From assembly GCA_036270095.1 (NCBI GenBank), contig DATBDE010000118.1:1-37050 (forward strand): 37,050 nucleotides of DNA, given 5' to 3'. The position numbers and the translations under genes are program-made. Position 1 is the stretch's first letter. Each line of letters begins with the position of its first letter. The notes below the pieces were generated by a model. That model was not told the DNA's origin, ran no database searches, and worked only from the letters and a program-made list of their open reading frames with translations. This document shows positions 8,675 through 15,637 of the stretch, in pieces. Source of the DNA: DATBDE01 sp036270095 (lineage in GTDB: Bacteria > Actinomycetota > Thermoleophilia > Solirubrobacterales > Solirubrobacteraceae).

Positions 8675-8901
8675 CGGCTCAACAACGTGACCGCGCTCTT
8701 CCTAGACGCACTGGGCCCCTGACGTGATGGGGAGTGGAGGCCGAAGTCACCGGCGCGGGTGTAGGTATGCGGCGGTGAACGGCGGCGACGAAGGTGGGTG
8801 GGTTCGAGCGGCGGTGGCGCTCTACCCGGGCGGTCGCGTTGGTCCGGGGCGTTGTCGCGCTGCAAATCGCGGGTGATCGGTGCGTCTTTGGCCGGAGTGG
8901 C

Positions 8902-8950
8902 GACGTGAGCCACCTCAGAGCTGATATTCAGACCCGAGGTGGTTCACGTC
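8902..8950. repeat. 49-bp palindromic element, copy A
   Basis: Left arm 8902-8916 (GACGTGAGCCACCTC) pairs with right arm 8936-8950 at 14 of 15 positions; the exception is a G-T wobble. The 19-nt interior holds CTGATATTCAG at 8921-8931, exactly centred on the same axis (8926). No T-run follows, so it is not a typical intrinsic terminator. Confidence 0.75.
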
Positions 8951-9046
8951 CATGCTCGGGCGGAGTTGGGCTGGTTTGTCGTCGCGCTTTGATCACGAAC
9001 CGCGGGTCATCTGTCCGTTTTCGGAGGCGATCTGGCCGGCGGGAGG

Positions 9047-9095
9047 GACGTGTGCTGCGAAACCGCTGATAGTCAGCCGAAATGCGACACACGTC
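9047..9095. repeat. 49-bp palindromic element, copy B
   Basis: Outer arms GGGACGTGTG (9045-9054) and CACACGTCCC (9088-9097) are perfectly complementary. The inner inverted repeat GCTGATAGTCAGC (9065-9077) shares the axis at 9071. The outer GACGTG/CACGTC and the inner CTGATAnTCAG sit at the same distances from the axis as in copy A, but the intervening arm sequence differs and pairs poorly in this copy. Confidence 0.75.
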
Positions 9096-9218
9096 CCGAC
9101 GACAGCTTCCGAGGCGCCGCACTCGACTCGGACTTCCCCCTTTCTCGCCGCTGTTCCTGCGGCTGGCGCCCCCGAACCCAAATCGCACTGAATGCAACCA
9201 GGGGCGAGGGCGAGCGCC

Positions 9219-9258
9219 GCGCGCCCACAACCAGGCGCGTATCCGCGCCGCGGCCTAG
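9219..9258 (+). repeat. 40-bp direct repeat, copy 2 (displaced nhaA 3' end)
   Basis: This is the second copy of the nhaA terminal 12 codons and stop, 584 bp downstream of copy 1, with one synonymous C-to-T difference. It is not attached to any coding sequence and is followed after 56 bp by the start of the MmyB-like regulator gene. Confidence 0.85.
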
Positions 9259-9264
9259 GGCCGC

Positions 9265-9307
9265 TACCTGGGAGGTAATCGTCACGCCTCGCCGGCGGCG
9301 CTACCGT
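9265..9307 (+). promoter_or_regulatory. Candidate operator and -10 of the MmyB-like regulator
   Basis: TACCTGGGAGGTA at 9265-9277 is a 5-3-5 inverted repeat. TACCGT at 9302-9307 lies 7 nt before the ATG at 9315, as for a leaderless gene. The inverted repeat would sit just upstream of or over the -35 region, a suitable place for autoregulation (inference). Confidence 0.35.
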
Positions 9308-9314
9308 CGCCGCC

Positions 9315-10118
9315 ATGACCGACGTCGCCCTCACGCCTCCGTTCGGTGTCGGCGCGCTGCTGCGCGACTGGCGCCAGCGGCGGCGGCGCAGCCAGCTTGA
9401 CCTCGCGCTCGACGCCGGCGTCTCGGCCCGGCACGTCAGCTTCGTCGAGACCGGCCGCGCGCAGCCCAGCCGCGAGATGGTCCTGCACCTGGCCGAGGAG
9501 CTCGAGGTCCCGCTGCGCGAGCGCAACCACCTGCTGCTTGCCGCCGGCTACGCGCCCGTCTACGGCGAGCGCCCGCTCGACGACCCCGACATGGCCGCGG
9601 TGCGCGAGGCCGTCGACCTCGTCCTGCGCGGCCATGAGCCCTACCCGGCCGTGGTCGTCGACCGTGGCTGGGACGTGGTCGCGGGCAACCGCGCCAATCC
9701 GGTCCTGCTCGACGGCTGCGCCCCGGAGCTGCTCGCACCGCCGCTCAACGCCCTGCGCGTGAGCCTGCACCCCGAGGGCATGGCCCCGCGCATCCGCAAC
9801 CTCGGCGCGTGGCGAGCGCACCTATTCGAGCGCGTCGACCGCCAGATCGCGCTGACCGGCGACGCCGCCCTGGCGGCGCTGCGCGCCGAGCTCGCGGCGT
9901 ACCCGGCGCCCGAGCACAACGGGCCGACCGAGACCATCGGCAACATCGCCGTACCGCTGCACATCCGCTCGGCCGCCGGCGCCGAGCTGCGGTTCTTCAG
10001 CACCATCGCGACCTTCGGCACCGCCGTTGACATCACCGTGGCCGAGCTCTCGATCGAGTCGTTCTTCCCCGCCGACGCGGCCACCGCGGCGGCCATGCGC
10101 GACGCCGTGCCTACGTGA
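9315..10118 (+). CDS. XRE/MmyB-like helix-turn-helix regulator with MLTR ligand-binding domain
   Basis: 267 residues. Residues about 10-75 form an XRE helix-turn-helix (ALLRDWRQRRRRSQLDLA, then GVSARHVSFVETGRAQPS). From residue about 95 a MmyB-like transcription regulator ligand-binding domain follows (YPAVVVDRGWDVVAGNRA, NALRVSLHPEGM, TIATFGTAVDITVAELSIES). Members bind fatty-acid-like ligands in known structures and usually repress a neighbouring oxidoreductase or hydrolase; here the neighbour downstream is only a decayed kinase. The start is the ATG at 9315 following a TACCGT hexamer. The 3' end overlaps the kinase remnant's stop by 8 bp in convergent orientation. Confidence 0.9.
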   Translation: MTDVALTPPFGVGALLRDWRQRRRRSQLDLALDAGVSARHVSFVETGRAQPSREMVLHLAEELEVPLRERNHLLLAAGYAPVYGERPLDDPDMAAVREAVDLVLRGHEPYPAVVVDRGWDVVAGNRANPVLLDGCAPELLAPPLNALRVSLHPEGMAPRIRNLGAWRAHLFERVDRQIALTGDAALAALRAELAAYPAPEHNGPTETIGNIAVPLHIRSAAGAELRFFSTIATFGTAVDITVAELSIESFFPADAATAAAMRDAVPT

Positions 10119-11137
10119 GCGCGGCCTCGATGCGCGCGCTGGCGCGGTGGACCTGCTGCGCCGAAGCCGACTGGCCGTTGGCGAAGCGGCGGTCGACGCG
10201 GGCCAGCGCGGCAGCGTCGCCGTGCTGGGCGGCGCGGATGGCGTCGTCGTACTCCTCGACCATGAGGCGGTAGCCGTCGACCAGCACGGCGTGGTCGCGC
10301 GCGACCTTCGCCGGCGGCTTCAGCGCGGACAGGCGGGCGGCCGCGCGCCGGACAGCATCGCGCACCTGGATGTTGCGCTCGACCCGGGCGTCGAGCGAAC
10401 CGCCCTGCGCCTCACGCGCGGCGACCTCGCGCCCTCCCGGGTCAGCGTCGTGTCGCTCGCCCGGACCTGGTCCTCGTAGGCCTGGGCGCTGGTGCCGCGG
10501 GCACCGCGTCGCCCGCGGCGGCACCCGCGGCGGCGGCGGCCAGCTCGCCCGCGGTCTGGAACCGTGCGGCCGGCTGCTTGGCCATGGCCTGGTCGAGCAC
10601 CGGCTGCAGCTGCTTGTCCGGCAGCTTGGGCGGCGGCTTCTGGAGGTGGGCCATGAGCACGTCGCCCGGGCTCTCGCCCTCGTAAGGGATGCGCGCGGCG
10701 AGGCACGCGTAGAACACGCAGCGAGCGAGTAGACGTCGGTGGCCGGCCCGAGCGCGCCGCCGTCGATGAGCTCGGGCGCGGCCCACTCGATCGTGCCCAT
10801 GAACTCCTCCGACCGCGTCAGATCGTTTCCGCCGTCGACCCGGCGCATGACGCCGAAGTCCGTGAGGAAGGCGCGATCGCCCTCGAGCAGGATGTTCGAC
10901 GGTTTGACGTCGCGGTGCGCGAGCCCGAGCGCGTGCGCGGCTCCCGCGCGCCGTCGATCTGGTCGAGCACATCGAGCGTGGTCGCGAGATCGAGCGGGCC
11001 ACCGACGGCGTCGATGCGGTCGCCCAGGTCCTCGCCGCCCTCGACCCAGCGCAGGGCGATCCACAGGCGCCCGTCGTCCTGGCCCGCGTCGTAGACCGTG
11101 ACCACGTTGGGGTGGTCGAGCTCGGCCCTCGCCGGTG
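10111..11137 (-). pseudogene. Decayed Ser/Thr protein kinase (5' truncated, several frameshifts)
   Basis: Reading the minus strand from about 11137 gives kinase sequence in four frame segments. The first is RAELDHPNVVTVYDAG through the mid-lobe. After a shift near 10945 comes the catalytic loop HRDVKPSNILL, activation segment LTDFGV and WAAPEL. A shift near 10722 leads into CVFYACLAARIPYEG, and one or two shifts near 10440-10510 lead into a C-terminal tail ending ARIEAALT with TAG at 10111. The N-terminal lobe with the glycine-rich loop and catalytic Lys (about 55 residues in the family) is absent; the sequence upstream of 11137 is unrelated. Truncation plus multiple indels argues for real loss of function. 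A working copy would be a Hanks-type kinase. Confidence 0.85.
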
Positions 11138-11207
11138 TCGAGCCGACCGGGCACGCGCGCGACGCTACCGCTCCGGCGCGGCGGGCGAGGGGTTCCGACC
11201 CCTGAGA

Positions 11208-12160
11208 ATGCTCCGGGGAGTGTTGCTCGTGGGACTGGTGTCCCTCGCCTTGGCCGGCGGCGCGCAGGCGCGCGCCGTCCCCCTCGGCTTCCTCGGGGTC
11301 ACGGCCGACGGGCCGCTGACCGCCGGTACGCCGCGCCCGGCCGAGTTCGCCCTCATGCAGCGCCACGGCGTCGAGCTCCTGCGCATCGGCATCGAGTGGA
11401 ACGTCGTCGAGCCGGCGCCCGCGTCGCCACCCGCCGACGACGCCACCTACGGACGCTTTGCCGCCGAGGCGGTGCGTCGCTACGGCCCGGGGGGCGCCTT
11501 CTGGCGCGAGCACCCCGAGCTCAAGCCGCGGCCGATCCGCATGTGGCAGGTTTGGAACGAGCCCAACCAGGCCGTCTACGGCTGGTCCGACCAGCCCTTC
11601 GCGCCCGGCTACGTAGCCCTGCTGCGCGCCGCGCGCGCCGCCATCAAGGGGGTGGACCCCCACGCGCAGATCGTGCTCGCCGGCCTCGTGGGCCCCTCCA
11701 GCGGGCACGATCTGAACACGATCTACGCCGCCCACGGGCGCGGCCTGTTCGACATGGCCGACCTGCACCCGTTCGCGATCAAGCCCGAGGGCGTGCTGCG
11801 CATCGTGCCCAGGCCCGCCACGCCATGAACCGCCACGGCGACCGCGACACGCCGCTGTCGATCACCGAGCTGACCTGGCCTGCGGCAGCAGGCAAGCGCA
11901 CGGTACGCCGCTACGGCTTCGAGGTCGACGAGCAGACCCAGGCCAGCGACCTGCGCAGCGCGCTCGACCAGCTGCTGGCCCAGCGCCGCAGCCTCCGGCT
12001 CGAGCACATCATGTGGTACACGTGGATCACCGCTTCGCCGGCCGGCGTCGGCGACTCGTTCGACTACTCGGGCCTGCGCGCGCTGCTGCCCGACGGCCAG
12101 GTGGTGGACCGTCCCGCGCTGGCCGTCTACGCGTCGATCGCGCGCCGTATCGAGCGCTGA
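11208..12160 (+). pseudogene. Secreted clan GH-A glycoside hydrolase, split by one frameshift
   Basis: The ATG at 11208 begins a signal peptide (LRGVLLVGLVSLALAGGAQARA) and a TIM-barrel-like domain with VELLRIGIEWNVVEP and MWQVWNEPNQ. Glu118 in WNEP is the expected acid/base residue of clan GH-A. The frame ends early at 11828. One missing base near 11808-11815 restores a continuous frame into MNRHGDRDTPLSITELTW, where the Glu near residue 221 is the expected nucleophile, and on to HIMWYTWITAS and a TGA at 12160. The corrected protein would be 317 residues, normal for a secreted cellulase/xylanase-like enzyme; the substrate is not predictable. The break separates the two catalytic glutamates, so the gene is dead unless the base is a sequencing omission. 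Confidence 0.8.
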
Positions 12161-12161
12161 C

Positions 12162-12557
12162 TCAGCCCAGGCCGGCGGCGTCCATGGCCTGCTGCAGGCT
12201 CGGGTAGGACGCGGTGTAGACGATCTTGCCGTCGCGTATCCGGTGCACCCAGTGCATCGAGGTGTCGCTGATCCCCTCGTGCGTGCGCAGGCGCAGCCGG
12301 CCGCTGACGACGACGCTGTCGCCGTACTCGCGGACCTCGCCCAGCGTCGCCTCCACGACGTCCCGGCGGCGGTCCATCTCGTCCAGGTAGGCGCGGTAGT
12401 CGGCCGTCGTGACGAAGCGGCGCCCCCCGGCCGTGTACGGGACCCACTCCGCGTCGGGCGCGGCGTACTCCAGGATCGACTGGAGGCCACGGCGCTCGTA
12501 GGCCGCCCACATCGAGCGCACGATGTCCGCGTTGGAAGGGCTGACGACCGGGATCAT
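12162..12557 (-). CDS. SnoaL-like / NTF2-fold protein
   Basis: 131 residues from the ATG at 12557. The sequence has the features of the SnoaL-like NTF2 fold: N-terminal NADIVRSMWAAYERRG, central APDAEWVPYT, and the closing strand pattern RTHEGISDTSMHWVHRIRDGKIV. Proteins of this type are small cone-shaped dimers that bind or isomerise small molecules, or act as unknown accessory proteins; no specific substrate can be assigned. The gene is convergent with the glycoside hydrolase remnant (stop codons 1 bp apart) and divergent from a methyltransferase whose ATG lies only 7 bp away. Confidence 0.8.
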   Translation of the reverse strand: MIPVVSPSNADIVRSMWAAYERRGLQSILEYAAPDAEWVPYTAGGRRFVTTADYRAYLDEMDRRRDVVEATLGEVREYGDSVVVSGRLRLRTHEGISDTSMHWVHRIRDGKIVYTASYPSLQQAMDAAGLG

Positions 12558-12563
12558 CTCAGC

Positions 12564-13169
12564 ATGGACTACGTCGAGGAGGTGATTCCGCTGTCCGGTC
12601 GCCAGCTCGTGCTCCTGCGGCCCCGCGACACCAATGCGATGCTCGTCGAGGAGGCCTTCGAGCACGAGGAGCTCCTGCCCTACTGGGCCGAGCTCTGGCC
12701 GAGCGGCGTCGCGCTGGCCCGCACGCTCGACGGGCGGTCGCTGCGCGGGGCGCGGACGCTCGAGCTCGGCTGCGGCCTGGGCGCCGCCAGCATCGTGGCC
12801 GCGCTGCAGGGCGGGCGGGTACTGGCCACCGACTGGTCCGCGGGCGCGATCGTGCTGACCGAGCGCAACGCGGAGCGCAACGGCGCCAAGCTGCGGACCG
12901 CCCGGTGCGCGTTCGCCGACGCCGCACGGCTGCGCGGCAAGCATGCCTGGGACCTCGTGCTCGCCGGCGACGTGCTCTACGAGCGCCGCAACGTCCCGCT
13001 GCTGCTCGACGTGTTGCCGCGCCTGCTCGCGCCGGGCGGCGAGGTGCTGCTCGCCGATCCCGGCCGCCCCGCGGCGCCCGACTTCTTCGAGCGCGCGCGG
13101 GCGTCGTGGTCGGTGCAGATGACGGGCAGCAACGGCGTCGGCGTACACCGCCTCCGGCCCATCGCCTAG
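12564..13169 (+). CDS. Class I SAM-dependent methyltransferase (Methyltransf_16-like)
   Basis: 201 residues from the ATG at 12564. A longer in-frame ORF upstream is rejected because it runs across the divergent SnoaL gene. The segment YWAELWPSGVALARTL followed by the SAM-binding motif LELGCGLGAASI (about residue 70), then ATDWSAGAI and WDLVLAGDVLYERR, matches the protein-lysine methyltransferase-like family that includes ETFB-lysine methyltransferase relatives. The substrate is unknown; a protein target is plausible from the family. No Shine-Dalgarno sequence is visible. GATCAT at 12552-12557 lies 6 nt before the start and would sit inside the divergent gene's first codons. Confidence 0.87.
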   Translation: MDYVEEVIPLSGRQLVLLRPRDTNAMLVEEAFEHEELLPYWAELWPSGVALARTLDGRSLRGARTLELGCGLGAASIVAALQGGRVLATDWSAGAIVLTERNAERNGAKLRTARCAFADAARLRGKHAWDLVLAGDVLYERRNVPLLLDVLPRLLAPGGEVLLADPGRPAAPDFFERARASWSVQMTGSNGVGVHRLRPIA

Positions 13170-13202
13170 CGTCGCGCCTAGGCGTCGAGCCGACCATCGT
13201 CC

Positions 13203-13790
13203 TCACCTCGGTGCCGTTCGCGGTCTGATCCGCTCGCGGACGTGCAGGGCGATCGCCGCCGCGGTCTCCGGCCGTAGATCGGCGAAGGTCAGCCGGCGCC
13301 CGTTGTGCAGGTCGACCCGCAGCGCAGCCGTGCGCTTGCGCGGCCAGGCCAGGCGGTGGTCGACGGCGTCGATGGAGGAGAAGTCGACGTAGCGGACCCG
13401 ATGGGAGACGGCGTCGTCGAGCAGCCAGAGCAGGCGCCGGTCAGAGACCGCGAGCAGCGTGTGCGGGCTGGCCCAGGTCGAGGCGCCGACCACGAGCTCG
13501 ACCGGCTCGCCCTCGGCCAGCACGCGCAGCAGCTCGGGCCCGAGCCGCTCCCGGATCTCGTCTGGCAGCCACGACGCGCGCGTCGCCGCTCGTGCCCGGG
13601 CCACGACCGGCTCGGCCGGGGCGTGCACGTCGCGGAGCTGGTCGTAGGCGGCGTTGATCTCCGCCATCCGCCGCGCCCCACGCTCTCCCGCTCGATCGGG
13701 GTGGAAGCGCTTGGCGAGGCGGCGGTAGGCGACCGCGACGTCCTTCGCCGAGGCGTCGGGCCCGATGCCGAGGACGGCGTAGGGGTCCAA
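13203..13790 (-). CDS. J-domain protein with C-terminal PH-like domain
   Basis: 195 residues starting at a TTG (complement of 13788-13790). The J domain fills residues 1-60 (DPYAVLGIGPDASAKDVA, AYRRLAKRF) and has the HPD motif at residues 30-32 needed to stimulate DnaK. A basic/acidic linker is followed, at about residues 85-185, by a region with strands LLAVSDRRLLWLLDD and VRYVDFSSIDAVDH, resembling bacterial PH-like domains. It lacks the Gly/Phe and zinc-finger regions of DnaJ, so it is a specialised co-chaperone rather than DnaJ. TAGCCT on the minus strand (13802-13807) lies 11 nt upstream and overlaps the stop codon of the preceding DUF4333 gene. Confidence 0.82.
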   Translation of the reverse strand: MDPYAVLGIGPDASAKDVAVAYRRLAKRFHPDRAGERGARRMAEINAAYDQLRDVHAPAEPVVARARAATRASWLPDEIRERLGPELLRVLAEGEPVELVVGASTWASPHTLLAVSDRRLLWLLDDAVSHRVRYVDFSSIDAVDHRLAWPRKRTAALRVDLHNGRRLTFADLRPETAAAIALHVRERIRPRTAPR

Positions 13791-13804
13791 GGCCGACCCA
13801 GAGG

Positions 13805-14083
13805 CTAGGACTGCGGCAGCGAGACCTGGAAGTGCCCGTTGTCGTCGGTCTGGACGGCGTGCGCCTTGAAGGTCTGACCACTGGCGAGCGTGATCGTGCA
13901 GTCGAACGTCGTGCCCTTCTTGGCGTCGATGTCATTCGGGCAGTCGACCTTCTTCGTCGGGTGACCCGACTGCGAGAACACCTTCGAGATCGACTTCTCG
14001 GCCGATCCGCTGTCCAGGGTGCTGCTGCAGCCCGCGAAGAGCAACCCGCCCGCGAGCAGGCCGGGGATGGCGAGCTGCCTCAC
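13805..14083 (-). CDS. DUF4333 lipoprotein, second copy
   Basis: 92 residues from the GTG at 14083. A lipoprotein signal with lipobox LFAGC (Cys19) is followed by a DUF4333 domain: VDCPNDIDAKKGTTFDCTI, with the conserved CP and C pair, then a GQTFKAHAVQTDDNGHF strand region. Such proteins sit on the outer face of the membrane; function unknown. The start overlaps the stop of the upstream paralogue as GTGA, so both are translated from one message. It is shorter and more diverged than its neighbour. Confidence 0.85.
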   Translation of the reverse strand: MRQLAIPGLLAGGLLFAGCSSTLDSGSAEKSISKVFSQSGHPTKKVDCPNDIDAKKGTTFDCTITLASGQTFKAHAVQTDDNGHFQVSLPQS

Positions 14084-14376
14084 GGCTTTGCTTGTTGGGA
14101 GGTGGGCGAAAATACGAAGTCCCCTTTGTCGTCTTGTTGAACGGCCTTGACCACGACGACCTTGCCGTCGGACCGGATGACCCGGCAGGTGAAGGTCCCG
14201 CCCTTCTGCGCCGCGATGCTATCCGGGCAGAGGACGCGTCTGGGTTTGTCTCCGATCTGTTTCGCGATGTTGTCGGAGATGGCCTTCTCGGCGGCACCCG
14301 TATCCAGGGTCTTTTCCCCGCATGCGGCCAGACCGAGCGCGGTGAGGGCCGCGCAGCCCACGAGGAAGCGGGTCAC
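14080..14376 (-). CDS. DUF4333 lipoprotein, first copy
   Basis: 98 residues from the GTG at 14376. The lipobox GLAAC places Cys19 at the mature N-terminus. The domain (TGAAEKAISDNIAKQIG, then VLCPDSIAAQKGGTFTC, then VVKAVQQDDKGDF) matches DUF4333 and is clearly paralogous to the next gene, with the same cysteine spacing. The tandem arrangement indicates local gene duplication. The gene is divergent from the RNase D gene, with 35 bp between the starts. A TATCAA/TTATCA sequence about 7-8 nt upstream is a weak -10 candidate. Confidence 0.86.
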   Translation of the reverse strand: MTRFLVGCAALTALGLAACGEKTLDTGAAEKAISDNIAKQIGDKPRRVLCPDSIAAQKGGTFTCRVIRSDGKVVVVKAVQQDDKGDFVFSPTSQQAKP

Positions 14377-14411
14377 GCTGCGCTTGATAACAGACGTGGT
14401 ACAAGGAGCCC

Positions 14412-15587
14412 GTGAGCACCGCGAGCGAGCTCAGCGACCGGGCCCGAGCGTCCGGCCGGCTCGGGATCGACGCCGAGTTCGTGGGCGAGGGCCGCTACCG
14501 CGCGCTGCTGTGCCTGGTCCAGGTGGCGGTCGACGACGGCGATGGGGGCACGCGCGTGGAGGTGCTGGATCCGCTGCGGGGCTTCGAGCCCGGCGAGCTG
14601 CGCGACGTGCTCGCGGATCCGGCGATCGAGAAGGTGCTGCACGCCGGGCGCCAGGACGTGGCCATCCTGCGCCGCACCTGGGGCACGGACGTGCGCAACC
14701 TGTTCGACACCCAGGTCGCGGCCGGGTTCGCCGGCCACGGGGCCCAGACCGGCTACGGGCCGCTGCTGCTGGAGGTGCTCGGCCTGCGGCTGGCCAAGTC
14801 GGCGTCGTTCACGCGCTGGGACCGGCGCCCGCTGTCCGACGAGCAGCTGCAGTACGCGCGCGAGGACGTGGCGGACCTGCTGGCCCTGGCCACCGCCCTG
14901 CAGGACGAGCTGCGGGCCAGCGGGCGGCTGGAGTGGGCGCGCGAGGAGTGCAGGCCGCTGGAGGACTCCAGCGACGACCGCGACCCCGATGAGGCCTGGC
15001 GCCGCCTGCCTCGGGTGTCCCGCCTACGCCCGCGCGAACGCGCGGTCGCGCGTGAGCTGGCCGCCTGGCGCGAGCGCACGGCCGCCACCGAGGACCGGCC
15101 CGTCAACTCGGTGCTGGCCGACGCCGCCCTCGTGGAGCTGGCCCGGCGCCAGCCCGGCGACCGCCAGGGCCTGGACCAGATCCGCGGCCTGCACGGCCGC
15201 ATCGCCAGCCGGCGCGCGCCCGAGCTGCTGGAGGCGATCGCCCGCGGCCGCGACGCCGAGCCGCCCGCGCTCGACGGCGCACGGCCGCCGCTGAACGAGT
15301 CCGGAGACGCCCCGCTGATCGCCTTGGCCGAGGCCCTGATCCGCGCGCGGGCGCTGGAAGCGGGACTGGCCTACGAGCTCGTGGCCACCCGCGCCGACCT
15401 CAACCAGGTCATCGCCGCCGCCCGCCGCGGCGACGAGGAGCCCGACGTCCGCACCCTGCGCGGCTGGCGGCGCGACCTCGTGGGCTCCGAGCTGCTGGAG
15501 CTGCTGGACGGGCGCCACGCGCTCGCCGTCGAGCGGGGACAGCAACGTTCGCCTGCGCTTCGCGTTGTTCCAGTAGACGGCGGGTAG
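14412..15587 (+). CDS. rnd: Ribonuclease D (DEDD 3'-5' exoribonuclease with HRDC domain)
   Basis: 391 residues from the GTG at 14412, preceded by AGGAG at 14404-14408. The DEDDy exonuclease domain spans residues about 15-185. Exo I is GIDAEF (D20, E22), Exo II is around VLHAGRQDVAIL and NLFDTQVAA, and Exo III is QYAREDVADL with the Tyr/Asp pair. An HRDC domain follows at about residues 210-290 (RERAVARELAAWRERTA), with a second HRDC-like helical region to the C-terminus. RNase D trims the 3' ends of tRNA and other stable RNAs. All catalytic motifs are intact. No partner gene lies in the same operon. Confidence 0.93.
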   Translation: MSTASELSDRARASGRLGIDAEFVGEGRYRALLCLVQVAVDDGDGGTRVEVLDPLRGFEPGELRDVLADPAIEKVLHAGRQDVAILRRTWGTDVRNLFDTQVAAGFAGHGAQTGYGPLLLEVLGLRLAKSASFTRWDRRPLSDEQLQYAREDVADLLALATALQDELRASGRLEWAREECRPLEDSSDDRDPDEAWRRLPRVSRLRPRERAVARELAAWRERTAATEDRPVNSVLADAALVELARRQPGDRQGLDQIRGLHGRIASRRAPELLEAIARGRDAEPPALDGARPPLNESGDAPLIALAEALIRARALEAGLAYELVATRADLNQVIAAARRGDEEPDVRTLRGWRRDLVGSELLELLDGRHALAVERGQQRSPALRVVPVDGG

Positions 15588-15622
15588 CCTTCCAGGCGGT
15601 CCCTCGTCGCCGTTCCAACGGC

Positions 15623-15628
15623 TACGCT
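15623..15628 (+). promoter_or_regulatory. Candidate -10 element of the zinc-ribbon protein gene
   Basis: TACGCT ends 9 nt before the ATG at 15638, so the 5' leader would be at most a few nt and no Shine-Dalgarno sequence is seen. A second TAGCCT occurs upstream, near 15586, just after the rnd stop. Confidence 0.35.
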
Positions 15629-15637
15629 GGCGCTTTC

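Larger units (their letters stand above)
8675..9218. other. 544-bp non-coding insert between duplicated nhaA ends
   Basis: No ORF here has a recognisable product. Short ORFs at 8794-9069 (plus), 8671-8913 (minus) and 8928-9230 (minus) are arginine/proline-rich and lack start signals or family motifs. GC content falls locally (around 8915-8935, 9060-9085 and 9180-9200), unlike neighbouring genes. The segment contains two 49-bp palindromes of shared design (8902-8950, 9047-9095) and a weaker inverted repeat at 8709-8736 (CACTGGGCCCC/GGGGAGTG). Removing one repeat unit would leave nhaA followed directly by the short leader of the regulator at 9315, the compact spacing seen elsewhere. I therefore read it as inserted DNA, possibly a remnant of an insertion sequence or a small non-autonomous element. 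Confidence 0.6.

Noticed and set aside
8902..8950. Palindrome A as an intrinsic transcription terminator of nhaA
   Set aside because: It lies 228 bp past the stop, has a 19-nt interior with its own symmetry and no T-run follows the stem.
8794..9230. Short ORFs on both strands inside the nhaA insert (e.g. 8794-9069, 8928-9230, 8671-8913)
   Set aside because: Arg/Pro/Ser-rich translations without motifs or ribosome-binding sites, overlapping each other; better read as non-coding DNA, though IS shadow coding cannot be fully excluded.
12243..12563. 107-codon N-terminal extension of the methyltransferase
   Set aside because: It is antisense to the SnoaL-like gene, and the family start matches the ATG at 12564.
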